DNA of 64,000 bases from Scytonema sp. UIC 10036 (GCF_009725235.1 NZ_WJFC01000034.1:20619-84618); one strand, 5' to 3'; positions 36,381 through 45,838 are shown, numbered from the stretch's first letter. A program made the numbers and translations. The notes: generated by a model from the letters alone, not told the origin.

Positions 36381-39300
36381 TGAACGAACAAAGTCAAGAA
36401 ACCTATAGGAAATTAATCGACGCACTGCTTAAATGTAGCAGTAGCCAGGAAATCAATGAGATTTTGAATAGCAATCGGCATTTGATCGATGCTGGGTTAT
36501 TGCAGATGATGCAACAGGTAGCGCAGGAATTAGCAGAAAAGGGTAACGAAAATGCTGCTAATTTTTTAAGGGATGTTAGCTGTCAATTATCTGAAGTATT
36601 GAGATTATCATCAACCACCACTTTTTCTCAACCCCAAAACCCTAACTCCCAACTTGACTTACTCTTGCAGTTATTGCAAGCAATCCACTACAGTAACAAC
36701 AACCCGAAAGTGTTGTACTCGCTGTTACAAGATAACTTACGCCTACTTAATGATAACTGTGCCAGTGTTTTGCACAATTGGGCAACTACGACCTTGCCAC
36801 GTATAGTACCAGAACAAGCCCAGGAGTTGGCGGCAGATATAGTCAATTTTAGTATCTTCATTCGTAAGCTGCCTCTAGGGAATCAAGCCAGTAACATAGA
36901 AATTGCCATAGCAGGGTATAAAGTTGCTGCTACGGTATTTACCAGGGAAGCTTTTCCTCAAGAATGGGCTTCAGTGCAAAACAATCTGGGAATTGCTTAT
37001 CGTAACCGCATCAGAGGGGAAAAAGCGGAGAATTTAGAACAGGCGATTGGCTATTATTTGGCTGCTTTGAGGGTATGTACTCACGAACTATATCCCTATG
37101 ACTGGAGTATGACCCAACAAAATTTAGGTATTGTATATCAAAATCGCATTCGGGGAGAACAAGCAGAGAACATCGAAGCAGCAATTCGCTGCTTTCAAGC
37201 TGCATTAAAAGTACGTACTCGCCAAGCCTTTCCTCAAGACTGGGCGATGACCCAACACAATCTGGGAATTGCCTACAGTAATCGCATTCGGGGGAAGAGA
37301 TCGGAAAATTTAGAAGCAGCCATTTGTTGTTTTCAGGCTGCCTTGGAAGTACGCAGCCGCGAAGTTAATTCCCAGGAGTGGGCAATGACTCAGAACAATT
37401 TGGGAATTGCTTACTACGAAAGTATTAAGGGAGAAAAGGCAGAGAATTTGGAAGCAGCCATTCGTTGTTTTCAGGCTGCCTTAGAAGTATACACTCGCGA
37501 AGCCTCAGCCCACAAATGGGCTATGCTGCATAACAATTTGGGCAATGCCTATAGTCATCGTATTTGTGGGGAAAAAGCAGAGAACTTAGAAACAGCTATT
37601 CGTTGTTTTAAAGCTGCCTTAGAAATACGCACCCGTAGATCTTTTCCCGAAGAATGGTCTACAACCCAGAACAATCTAGGCGATACCTACCGCAAACGCA
37701 TTAATGGGGAAAAGCTAGAGAACTTAGAGATAGCCATTCGCCATTTAAAGGCTACCTTAGAGGTACGTACTTGCGAAGCTTTTCCCCTATTATATGTAGA
37801 AACTCAATTCAATCTCGGTCTTGCCTATCAAGATGCCGGACGGTTTAGCGATGCTTACAATGCTTTTACGGCTGCTATTGATACTTTAGAGTCTTTGCGA
37901 GGGGAGATAGTCTTTGGTTCTGCAAAAGAAGAAGACAAACAAAAACTAGCTGAAAAATGGAACAAGGTCTATGAATTTGCAGTAGAAGTTTGCTTGGAGT
38001 TGGAGAACTCTACCAAAGCAATAGAATATGTCGAGCGCAGCAAAACTCGCAACTTGGTAGAACTTATCCTCAGTCGCAACATCCAGGCTATTTTTCCCAA
38101 AGAAATCGTTAGACAATTGGAACAACTCCAAGACGAAATCTCTACAAGTCAGTACCAACTGCAAACCGCTACAGCGGAAGTAAGTACCGCTCTGACACAA
38201 CATCTTTCACAGCTAAGGCAGCAGCGCAATGAACTGCAAAACCAATACCTGCCCCTTGGTTCGGGGTTTAAGTTTGACCAATTTAGAGTAACTTTGGATC
38301 GGCGCACTGCTATTGTCCAGTTTTATGTTGCCAGAAATAAGTTTCTTGTTTTTATTTTCACCTGTCAAACCCAACAGCCTATAGTTTGGCAATCCGAGCC
38401 GAAAGACCTAAAAAAATTGATGTATTGGGTAGCTGGATACATGGGAGCTTACTACGAGAAAAAATCCCATTGGCACCGCCGCCTGAGTACCCGCCTTCAT
38501 TTACTAGGTAAGATTCTGCACCTTGAGGAAATTATTAAGCTGATTCCCGATAGCTGTGAGAGGCTAATTTTAATTCCCCATCAGTATTTACATTTATTTC
38601 CCCTTCATGCGTTGCCTGTTACAGAGAAATCCAGTCTCCTTGATTTATTTCCCCAAGGCGTGAGTTATTCCCCTAGCTGTCAACTGTTCCAACTTGCCCA
38701 GAGGAGAAAACTTCCTGACTTCACAAGCTTCTTTGCGGTTCACAACCCTACAAAAGACCTCGGCTATACCAATATTGAAGTGGAAACAATTCAACGTTAT
38801 TTTGGTACAACTAATGTCCTCAAAGAAGAGATGGCAACCAGAGAAGCCATTGATGATATTTCTTTTACTAATGCCCACTGCACCCACTTTAGCTGTCATG
38901 GCTATTTTCACCCAAACCAACCTCGCCAATCTGGTCTTATCCTCACCGATGCATATCTTGACACGGCACCCACCGAAATTAACTCAGAACAGTATCTCAC
39001 TTTGCCAGATGGAAAAGTGCTGGATTTGGATAAATGCCTTACTTTGGAGAAAATATTTACCCTCAACTTAGACCAATGTCCCCTCGTCACTCTATCTGCT
39101 TGCGAAACCGGATTGATTGATTTTCGGAATATCAGCGACGAATACATTGGCTTACCCAGTGGTTTCCTTTATGCTGGTGCTATCAGTGTCGTCAGTTCCC
39201 TCTGGACAGTAAATGACTTATCCACAGCGTTTTTGATGATTCAGTTTTATCAAAACCTTCAAAAGGGTTTGGCTGTGGCTTTGGCGCTCAATCAAGCTCA

Positions 39301-39478
39301 ACTCTGGTTAAAAAATTTGACCAAAGTGGAATTGGAAAAATGGATTGAAGAAAATCGGTTACCACTGAGTCCAGTAGTTAAGATGAATCTGCGTCGTCGT
39401 CTTTATAAATTAGAGAGTGATACTAAACCCTTTCAATCACCTTTCTACTGGGCTGCATTTTGTGCTACAGGTCAGTGA
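36377..39478 (+). CDS. TPR-CHAT caspase-like protease, fourth full-length copy
   Basis: About 1033 residues. The start is one of two adjacent ATGs (36377 or 36380) that overlap the stop of the preceding CHAT fragment. The N-terminal helical domain (LIDAGLLQMMQQVAQELAEK) is followed by about six 50-residue repeats (WAMTQNNLGIAYYESIKGEK type), a linker (EDKQKLAEKWNKVYEFAVEV) and CHAT. Catalytic histidine in HFSCHGYFHPNQ (about residue 838) and cysteine in LSACETGLIDF (about 907) are intact. It has three repeats fewer than its neighbours, consistent with expansion and contraction of the array. Its CHAT part is closest to that of the second gene. Confidence 0.9.
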   Translation: MMNEQSQETYRKLIDALLKCSSSQEINEILNSNRHLIDAGLLQMMQQVAQELAEKGNENAANFLRDVSCQLSEVLRLSSTTTFSQPQNPNSQLDLLLQLLQAIHYSNNNPKVLYSLLQDNLRLLNDNCASVLHNWATTTLPRIVPEQAQELAADIVNFSIFIRKLPLGNQASNIEIAIAGYKVAATVFTREAFPQEWASVQNNLGIAYRNRIRGEKAENLEQAIGYYLAALRVCTHELYPYDWSMTQQNLGIVYQNRIRGEQAENIEAAIRCFQAALKVRTRQAFPQDWAMTQHNLGIAYSNRIRGKRSENLEAAICCFQAALEVRSREVNSQEWAMTQNNLGIAYYESIKGEKAENLEAAIRCFQAALEVYTREASAHKWAMLHNNLGNAYSHRICGEKAENLETAIRCFKAALEIRTRRSFPEEWSTTQNNLGDTYRKRINGEKLENLEIAIRHLKATLEVRTCEAFPLLYVETQFNLGLAYQDAGRFSDAYNAFTAAIDTLESLRGEIVFGSAKEEDKQKLAEKWNKVYEFAVEVCLELENSTKAIEYVERSKTRNLVELILSRNIQAIFPKEIVRQLEQLQDEISTSQYQLQTATAEVSTALTQHLSQLRQQRNELQNQYLPLGSGFKFDQFRVTLDRRTAIVQFYVARNKFLVFIFTCQTQQPIVWQSEPKDLKKLMYWVAGYMGAYYEKKSHWHRRLSTRLHLLGKILHLEEIIKLIPDSCERLILIPHQYLHLFPLHALPVTEKSSLLDLFPQGVSYSPSCQLFQLAQRRKLPDFTSFFAVHNPTKDLGYTNIEVETIQRYFGTTNVLKEEMATREAIDDISFTNAHCTHFSCHGYFHPNQPRQSGLILTDAYLDTAPTEINSEQYLTLPDGKVLDLDKCLTLEKIFTLNLDQCPLVTLSACETGLIDFRNISDEYIGLPSGFLYAGAISVVSSLWTVNDLSTAFLMIQFYQNLQKGLAVALALNQAQLWLKNLTKVELEKWIEENRLPLSPVVKMNLRRRLYKLESDTKPFQSPFYWAAFCATGQ

Positions 39479-39532
39479 TGACCAAATATCGATAATATAC
39501 ACCTAAGATTATCGGTCTAATCTGCCCCAATC

Positions 39533-41146
39533 ATGAACGAAATTACCCAGAATTTTGGACTGCTTAGTCCTAGTATCACTCTTTATGCTTTCCATCTAAG
39601 AAACAGCATCAACCAAGGGGAAGAACCGACTGTAGCAGAAGCACCACATTTATGGGAACAGTTAGTCGATTTGGGTAATAAACTCCACATTGCAGAATTA
39701 CAAACTCTGAAACAACAACTTATTTGTTACCAAAACAATGAGTATTTTCCACAAGCAGAAGATAGCCTTGGGGTTGAATATAGTACTTTACTGCGTAATC
39801 AAGAACAAAGTTTAAACTTTCGGTTAATTCCTCAAACTGGTGGGTTAGAACTTCAGGGTTTACTTTGCCCTTTTCGATTACATGATACTTATGCAATCGA
39901 TTTTACCCTGTCTTCTACAGATACTTTAACTCTGCCTCAATTAAGTCGTCTCAATCCTTCTAATTTGTTACTGCCTCCACAGATACAAGCTTCTTTGGGG
40001 CAAACACTATTGCTTTTTGGTCAACCAATAGAACAGCAAGAAGACTATCAAGATTTGGCTGATGCCTGTGTTGCACAAATACTTCCCGAAAGAAATCCAA
40101 CCGAATTAGTAGGTACAGGTTATCTGCTAGGCAATCCAATTTTTGAATATGAAAGCGCCCACACAGAACCATCTCAAAAACTGCATATTTTAGTTTGGTT
40201 TAAATGCCAAGATATGAACCCAACCCATATGGATAAAGTAGCTGAAATTCTACTGTATCTACTGTGGTGTCGCCATAAAATTCAGTATGTTTATTATGAA
40301 TCCCGGTGGTGCGATCGCAAAGCAAAACAACTTTACGGCAAATTGGAAGAGTACAGGCGACGCTTTAGTCAAATTTCTCAAGCTGCAAATCAGCAATGGC
40401 GATTAAGGCAGTTATTATCAGAACTTCAACAGACGGAACTAGAGTATGTTCGTTACCTGGGGGAACTGTCAGACCATGAAAGTACAATTGCTATCAATGA
40501 ACAAAATTACAGGGCTAAACTGGAAAAGCTGGAGTCGCTACCAGACACAAACTTACGTTTATGGCAACAGTTTTTACATCATATCCGTAATAAATTACAG
40601 CAACAAATTCAAACAGACTTACGCTTCCTAGAACGGGGACGCGATCGCTTCCAACATCTCAAAGCTACAGTCAAAGAAACGATTGCTAGTCAACCAGTCG
40701 AGATGGAAGCCAGGTTTATCAAGGAATTTAGGGAAGATGGGCAAAATTTGGCTACAGTTTCTTCACCAAAAGACTTATATTATCGTGAGGGTGACGTAGC
40801 AAAAGATAATATGCGTGGGCTTCCTCCTGAAATCTCCATTCGATTGTATAAAGCTTTACTAAGCTGTGAGCAATTTGACAACGCTCAACGTTTGCGGAAT
40901 TTCTTTAGAGTAAATTTTCTACTTGAACCATGGCAATACTATTGGCAAACTGGTAGCCCCTCTGAACTTGTAGAGTATGCCATTGGCTACCTTAATGATA
41001 AATTTCGTAGTGACACAAAAGAAAATGCTTTAGTTATTTTAGTACGTTCACTGGCAGAGTCAATAGACCCAGCAGATAGCCGTTATCAAACTTTAGCTGG
41101 GCTGGCACGGGAAATTAATGTTGTACTTTCGACTAATATATCTTAG
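39533..41146 (+). CDS. Coiled-coil protein with C-terminal EAD-like adaptor domain
   Basis: 537 residues. The N-terminal 280 form an alpha/beta region I cannot assign (LLPPQIQASLGQTLLLFGQP, GYLLGNPIFEYE). Residues about 290-400 are a charged coiled coil (ELQQTELEYVRYLGELSDHE, LEKLESLPDTNLRLWQQFLH). The last 110 (GLPPEISIRLYKALLSCEQF to ENALVILVRSLAESID) resemble effector-associated domains, small helical adaptors that, according to published comparative genomics, link sensors with effectors such as CHAT proteases. It lies 54 bases behind a CHAT gene, in the same direction, and could be its regulator. The EAD call is by pattern, and the subtype is not determined. Confidence 0.65.
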   Translation: MNEITQNFGLLSPSITLYAFHLRNSINQGEEPTVAEAPHLWEQLVDLGNKLHIAELQTLKQQLICYQNNEYFPQAEDSLGVEYSTLLRNQEQSLNFRLIPQTGGLELQGLLCPFRLHDTYAIDFTLSSTDTLTLPQLSRLNPSNLLLPPQIQASLGQTLLLFGQPIEQQEDYQDLADACVAQILPERNPTELVGTGYLLGNPIFEYESAHTEPSQKLHILVWFKCQDMNPTHMDKVAEILLYLLWCRHKIQYVYYESRWCDRKAKQLYGKLEEYRRRFSQISQAANQQWRLRQLLSELQQTELEYVRYLGELSDHESTIAINEQNYRAKLEKLESLPDTNLRLWQQFLHHIRNKLQQQIQTDLRFLERGRDRFQHLKATVKETIASQPVEMEARFIKEFREDGQNLATVSSPKDLYYREGDVAKDNMRGLPPEISIRLYKALLSCEQFDNAQRLRNFFRVNFLLEPWQYYWQTGSPSELVEYAIGYLNDKFRSDTKENALVILVRSLAESIDPADSRYQTLAGLAREINVVLSTNIS

Positions 41147-41291
41147 GACTGACGCAACCTCAACGGTATTTTGTGGGTTTCAAGCGTTGTCGATCCCTCC
41201 ATTTCCCCCCTTAAAAAAGATTTACCCCCCTTAATCCCCCCTTATAAAGGGGGGAAACTAGATTGCCAGTTCCCTCCCCTTTCACGGGTGT
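41147..41291. repeat. C/G-run hairpin at the breakpoint of a truncated CHAT gene
   Basis: CCCCCC (41236-41241) and GGGGGG (41249-41254) around TTATAAA form a compact hairpin, embedded in further C-runs. CHAT homology starts right after this stretch, so the element may mark the deletion or insertion that removed the 5' part of the gene. Confidence 0.6.
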
Positions 41292-42701
41292 AAGACCCGC
41301 AATTTAGTAGAACTCATCCTTGAACGCGATCGCCAAACCATCTTCCCTTCAGAAGTCACGACTCAACTAGAAAAACTTCGAGACGAAATAGCTAGCGGTC
41401 AGAATCAACTCCAGAATGGCGAAGCTGAAAACCCAACAGCCCTAGCCCAACATCTCCAACAGTTGCGACAGCAGCGAAATGACTTGCAAAATCGCTACCT
41501 AAGAGTTGGTTATGGCTTCAACTTAGGTGAATTTCAGCTAACTTTGAATAAGTCTACTGCTGTCATTGAGTGGTACATTACCGATACACGCTTTGAAACA
41601 TTCATTATCACCCGCGATCGCCTCCAACACTTAAAGATATCTAACCTAGCTGATGCAAGTTATACTTTTATAAATTGGGTTAACGAGTATCTAAAAGCGT
41701 ACAATCAAACAAAAATCGAGCCGAAAAATAGTGATTGGAAAAATAGTCTAGCCCCTCGCCTCAGTCGCCTCGCTCTTATTTTGCGATTAGATGAAATTCT
41801 CAAACTAGTACCAACCTGTTCGCGTCTTGTTCTCATTCCCCATACTGTCCTCCACCTATTTCCTCTACACGCACTTCCTTTGGCTAACGGCGATTTCTTG
41901 TGCAATATTTTTCCTGACGGCGTCAGCTATGCTCCCAGTTGTCAGTTGCTACAACAAGTCCAATTGCGACAACGCTCAATTTTTCAATCTATCTTTGCTA
42001 TCCAAAACCCAACAGGGGACTTAAGTTACACTGATATAGAAGTAAACAGCATTTTAAATTTTTTCTCTTCCCACATAGTATTACGCAAAAACCAAGCAAC
42101 CAAAGCTGCTCTGCTTCATCAAATGTCACAGCTACGAGAGGCGAATTCTTTACATTTTGCTTGCCACGGTTCATTTAACCTTAACTTTCCCCAAGATTCT
42201 TGCTTAATTTTAGCAGAAAGCGTGGATAAAAATCATCTTTTAGATTTCAGTAAATGCCTGACGTTGGGTAATTTGTTTGAACGAAATTTTGAGCTAGACC
42301 AATGCCGTCTTGTCGTACTCTCTGCTTGCGAAACGGGCTTAGTTGACTTCACCAATATGAGTGATGAATATATCAGTTTACCTAGTGGATTTCTCTATGC
42401 GGGTAGTGTGAGTGTGGTGAGTAGTTTGTGGACGGTAGATGATTTATCGGCTGCATTTTTGATGATTAAGTTTTCTCAAAATCTTAGTGCAAATTTATCA
42501 GTGACACTCGCACTTCAGCAAGCCCAAAACTGGCTGCGAAATGTAACGAAAAAACAGTTAGACCAATGGGTTACAGAGGAGAATCTGTTAAACCCTACAA
42601 CTAAGATCCAGCTACGCCGTAGATTGAACGAACTGGCAAATGATGCTCAACCATTTAAAAACCCTTTCTACTGGGCGGCATTTTGCGCCATCGGTCAGTA
42701 G
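41292..42701 (+). pseudogene. 5'-truncated TPR-CHAT gene; protease domain intact
   Basis: Homology to the CHAT paralogues begins at KTRNLVELILERD (41292) without any start codon or repeats, so about two thirds of the gene is missing. From an internal ATG at 41463 (MRQQRNDLQNRYLRVGYGFN) a 412-residue product could still be made, comprising the CHAT domain only. Its catalytic histidine (HFACHGSFN) and cysteine (LSACETGLVDF) remain. It is the most divergent of the 50-residue-repeat group. A repeat-less CHAT could be constitutively active or inert; nothing here tells which. The absence of obvious damage in the remaining frame is notable for a dead gene. Confidence 0.75.
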
Positions 42702-42876
42702 TTAAAAATATCTCATTTATCTTCCGAAAAGCAGACTCAGACTTTTGTATACATAACAAAAGACTGACTGTATCTTTTTTCGTCATCATCTTTACTATTG
42801 TCTGAATAGCATTCACCTATTTCGGGAACTTTTATACTAAATATCCTTCTTTATTATTGGTTATTAGGAGTTTAAA

Positions 42877-43221
42877 ATGTCACCTTACGAAGAAAATATT
42901 CTGACATTTATTTATGTAATCAAAAACCAACCTGAGCTATTAACTACAGAAGACTGTACTGATGTACTAGAATTGCTGCTAAACCTCCCAGATGATGTTG
43001 AAGAAATTTCAAATGCAATCGCCCTCTGGTACGAAACCCGTCCGAAAATTCTAGATGCTATCCTCCAGGTACCAATTGAAGATTTAGACAGTTTAAGAGC
43101 AGCGGGCGGTCGCAGTACACCCATGACTGCTGCAGAAAGCAAGGAGTTGATTGAAAACTCAGTTACTGAGAGTAGCAAGTCAAATCAGTCAGATTCGTCA
43201 TCTCAACCGAAAAAAGGATAA
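42877..43221 (+). CDS. Small hypothetical protein downstream of CHAT
   Basis: 114 residues, acidic. The first 80 are predicted helical (MSPYEENILTFIYVIKNQPE, LLLNLPDDVEEISNAIALWY), and the last 35 are a Ser/Lys-rich flexible tail ending SQPKKG. A good ATG follows TATTAGGAGTTTAAA, with AGGAG as ribosome-binding site. I do not recognise the family. It follows the truncated CHAT gene by 175 bases, in the same direction. A small helical protein with a disordered tail next to a protease could be its substrate or inhibitor, but this is speculation. Confidence 0.6.
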   Translation: MSPYEENILTFIYVIKNQPELLTTEDCTDVLELLLNLPDDVEEISNAIALWYETRPKILDAILQVPIEDLDSLRAAGGRSTPMTAAESKELIENSVTESSKSNQSDSSSQPKKG

Positions 43222-43394
43222 TGGCTTGTGAGGTAATAGACAAAGATGATAAATTGATTCATAATAGCTTAAAAGTCTTTATGGTTCATTTAAATAATTA
43301 GCCATCAGGCGGGATAGGAGTAAGATAGTTTTCACAATAAGTCTTAAATGTTCGGTAAAAAAGTAAGTGTAGATCTAAGAGAGAAGATGAAAAA

Positions 43395-43688
43395 ATGAAA
43401 CTAAAAGAACTACTTAAAGAAAAGCGAGAAGAAATCATTCGTATTGCAGCTGAACATGGAGCTTACAATCTCCGAGTTTTTGGTAGTGTAGCCAGAGGAG
43501 AAGAAACAGAAACCAGTGATATCGATTTTTTGATTGATTATGACTTGAATAAAATTACGCCTTGGTTTCCTGGAGGGCTCATTCACGATTTAGAAACTTT
43601 GTTAAATCGTCAGGTTGATATAGTTACCGCTAATTCTTTACATTATATGATTCAAGAAAAAGTATTGAATGAGGCTATTCCATTATGA
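43395..43688 (+). CDS. MNT-domain nucleotidyltransferase antitoxin (MntA-type)
   Basis: 97 residues. The motif GSVARGEETETSDIDFLIDY contains the GSxARG and SDxD elements of minimal nucleotidyltransferases. It overlaps the following HEPN gene by four bases. In characterised MntA-HepT systems this enzyme AMPylates the HEPN toxin on a tyrosine, inactivating it. All catalytic acids visible in the first motif are present; a third acid is likely in RQVDIVTANSL. It would act in the cytoplasm on its partner. Confidence 0.88.
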   Translation: MKLKELLKEKREEIIRIAAEHGAYNLRVFGSVARGEETETSDIDFLIDYDLNKITPWFPGGLIHDLETLLNRQVDIVTANSLHYMIQEKVLNEAIPL

Positions 43689-44026
43689 AAGACAGTCGAG
43701 TTTATCTCATTCACATTCGAGATTGTATAAATAGAATTAAAAAATATACGCAAGAAGGAAAAGAAGTATTTTTTAACGATATGAAAACCCAAGATGCGGT
43801 TTTAAGGAATGTTCAGGTAATGTGCGAGTCTGTTCAAAAATTACCAAGTGATTGGAAACAGGCATACCCTGAAATAGAATGGAATAATATTGCAGGCTTT
43901 CGGAATCGATTAACTCATGAGTACTTAAATATAGATCTCAATATTGTTTGGGATGTTATTGAAAACTATTTACCAAATTTAGAAACAACCATTGAAGCAA
44001 TGGCAGAGGAATTTTGGAATGCTTAG
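43685..44026 (+). CDS. HEPN-domain ribonuclease toxin (HepT-type)
   Basis: 113 residues, all-helical. The active-site motif RNRLTHEYLNID gives R-x4-H followed by the x-Tyr that is AMPylated in HepT proteins. The upstream MNT gene overlaps its start (ATGA), giving the standard MNT/HEPN operon. HEPN toxins cleave RNA, reported for tRNA in some members. A fragment of the start of a related HEPN gene is at 60373-60414, so the module has been duplicated in this region. Confidence 0.88.
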   Translation: MKDSRVYLIHIRDCINRIKKYTQEGKEVFFNDMKTQDAVLRNVQVMCESVQKLPSDWKQAYPEIEWNNIAGFRNRLTHEYLNIDLNIVWDVIENYLPNLETTIEAMAEEFWNA

Positions 44027-44160
44027 GTAATAGATACCTTAGTAAACTATCTGTAATTGATTTAGGCATGAGTTTGTTAGGAAATGTTATCGGTAGGGCA
44101 GTGGGTCAAGGTGAGTTATTAGCAGAAATCAAACAGGAAGAATACTAGATTTTTCTAGAT

Positions 44161-44308
44161 GTTGCAAACAGAAATCGCCCGGACAAATCAATGTCATTGA
44201 ATTAAGTATTGGAGATGAGGGATATTTTCCCTGTATAATTTAATATATTGCTCGATTGTTTAGACGGAGACATGGCAGGTATCCCCTCACAACTGCTCAA
44301 CCGATTGC
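44161..44308 (+). repeat. Direct repeat, partner at 45728-45875
   Basis: About 148 bases starting GTTGCAAACAGAAATC and ending CTGCTCAACCGATTG recur at 45728-45875. Each copy contains the C-terminal codons of the 90-residue coiled-coil protein (LQTEI) and the first codons of the EAD-like protein (MAGIPxQLLNRL). The neighbouring gene pair was therefore duplicated and then decayed differently in each copy. Confidence 0.8.
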
Positions 44309-44676
44309 GTCAAGCGCTTTTACAGTGCGAACAATTTGCAAGCGATCGCAACCTCAGGTCTGTTTTCTTCAACAACGAACCTCTCAGACCTTGGCGTTCC
44401 AACTTACCCCAAGCAGATAGTCTCACTAGTAGGGTGGACAATGTCATTGGCTTTTTAGTTGACAAACGTCGCAGCGACACTCAAGAGAACGCCCTTGTCC
44501 TACTCTTGCGTTCGCTCAGCAATTTAATAGATGAGGAAGATGAACGCCATCAGCAGCTGGCAAATTTAGCTTCGGAGGTTGAAATCGCTCTTATCAGTAG
44601 CACCACGACAACAAGCTTGAGCAAGTTCTTTTGCTGTTTGGTAGCGATCGCTAGGATGAAGTTGGGTCGCCTGTAA
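44272..44676 (+). CDS. EAD-like adaptor protein, 3' end rearranged
   Basis: From the ATG at 44272 about 105 residues form the same helical domain as the C-terminus of the protein at 39533: MAGIPSQLLNRLRQALLQCE, NLRSVFFNNEPLRPW, then RVDNVIGFLVDKRRSDTQEN, ALVLLLRSLSNLID and HQQLANLASEVEIAL. After about 44590 the frame runs for 27 codons into an inverted fragment of the pseudokinase gene, giving a meaningless tail. Proteins of this class usually carry an effector domain after the EAD, which is missing. It could still fold and act as a dominant adaptor, or be a pseudogene. Confidence 0.6.
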   Translation: MAGIPSQLLNRLRQALLQCEQFASDRNLRSVFFNNEPLRPWRSNLPQADSLTSRVDNVIGFLVDKRRSDTQENALVLLLRSLSNLIDEEDERHQQLANLASEVEIALISSTTTTSLSKFFCCLVAIARMKLGRL

Positions 44677-44795
44677 TACGATCGCCTGCAATTGTGGTGT
44701 GATATTACGAACACCTTCAAGATGAAATTGGTTTGTCCTGTCTCCGCGATCGTAAAACTTTTCCGGATTTTCTCTTGCTAGTAGAAAAATTGAAG
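44614..44795 (-). pseudogene. Fragment of the pseudokinase gene C-terminus
   Basis: The minus strand reads RENPEKFYDRGDRTNQFHLE and LHPSDRYQTAKELAQA, nearly identical to the last 60 codons of the kinase-like protein at 45911-47404. It has no upstream part and fuses to the EAD-like reading frame on the other strand. Confidence 0.85.
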
Positions 44796-44904
44796 CTACT
44801 CGCGATGCTATGACTAAGGTCGTGCGCGATCGGAAATTGCCTGGACTAAAGTAAAATAAAACAGCCTGCAACTTCAGTCATATAAGAAAGCGAGGCTTAC
44901 AGTT

Positions 44905-45486
44905 GTGAATTTATTTAGTTACGTCAAAAATGCGGACAGTTTAGTAATTAGAGAATTAACAACATGGATTGAAAAAATTCAAGAATACGTCGATTTATTT
45001 TATAGTGGCAATTTTGAAGTTACACGTAATACAAAGTTTGGAGATGGCATAGCTAAAGTAAGAGAAATAAGACAGCGAGCTATTGTCGAACCTCTAGTAT
45101 TTCGAGGAGTACGCGATATTAATGGTATATTGCAAGCTGGTGCAATCATTACAGAAGAAATAGGTAATATTTACCAATATGAGGAAGGGTACGGATATTT
45201 GTATCTTGGCACAATCACCAATGCTCCTTGGAATTTAATTGAAATTCCACAACCAGAAGGACGTAAAGGTGCAGCAACATCATTAATGGAAGAAATTGTT
45301 CGGGAAAGCATTGAACTTGAATATAATGGTATTATCAAAACACAATCACTTGTCAGAGCAAAACCATTTTATTGAGAAGTTGGGTTTGTTGAAAATCCAG
45401 ATGGTTCAAGTGAAATGGTACTGACCGAGCTAGCAGCAGCAGAATTTATAGAAAACCAGCAATTGCGACGCCAGCGATTTGATTAG
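44905..45486 (+). pseudogene. GNAT-like acetyltransferase domain protein with paired frameshifts
   Basis: One frame from the ATG at 44905 runs to 45486 with a single TGA at 45373-45375. The text APWNLIEIPQPEGRKGAATS, LMEEIVRESIELEYNGIIKT, then FY-stop-EVGFVENPDGSSEM resembles the acetyl-CoA-binding end of GNAT folds, where FYEKLGFVENPDG would be expected. Adding back that expectation needs one T removed at FYE and one T added about 12 bases later: two compensating indels with a stop between. Restored length would be 193 residues. Probably inactive unless the stop is read through. The substrate is unknown. Confidence 0.6.
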
Positions 45487-45494
45487 GAGATTAT

Positions 45495-45767
45495 ATGTCA
45501 GAAACAGGTAGCAAGCACATTGATGCAGAACATATCCAAAAATGGCAGCGTTTAGATGAACTTGATAGTAGTGCTATTTCAGGAAAACCAATAACGGCAA
45601 AACAATTTCAAGCCTACTGTGCGTCAATTAAAAATGGTACTTATCTACAAGAAGATTTACAAGCCGTTCAAAAGCAAAAACAAAAGTTGCTACAAACACT
45701 TAGTCTTCTTGAGGAAATTGAAAAAACGTTGCAAACAGAAATCACCAGGACAAATCAATTTCATTAA
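45495..45767 (+). CDS. Small coiled-coil hypothetical protein
   Basis: 90 residues. It starts eight bases behind the GNAT-like frame after GGAGATTAT and is probably cotranscribed with it. The second half is a coiled coil (QEDLQAVQKQKQKLLQTLSL, LEEIEKTLQTEITRTNQ). The family is not recognised. A decayed copy of its C-terminus is at 44159-44200. In both places an EAD-like start follows about 70 bases later, so the normal partner of this protein is probably an EAD protein. Confidence 0.55.
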   Translation: MSETGSKHIDAEHIQKWQRLDELDSSAISGKPITAKQFQAYCASIKNGTYLQEDLQAVQKQKQKLLQTLSLLEEIEKTLQTEITRTNQFH

Positions 45768-45838
45768 ATTGGGCATTGGGGATGAGGAATATTTTTTATG
45801 TATAATTTAAATGTATAGAACATCGTTTATACGGAGAT

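Noticed and set aside
44068..44148. 26-codon frame MSLLGNVIGRAVGQGELLAE
   Set aside because: Short, without ribosome-binding site or homologue I recognise; likely part of decayed sequence.
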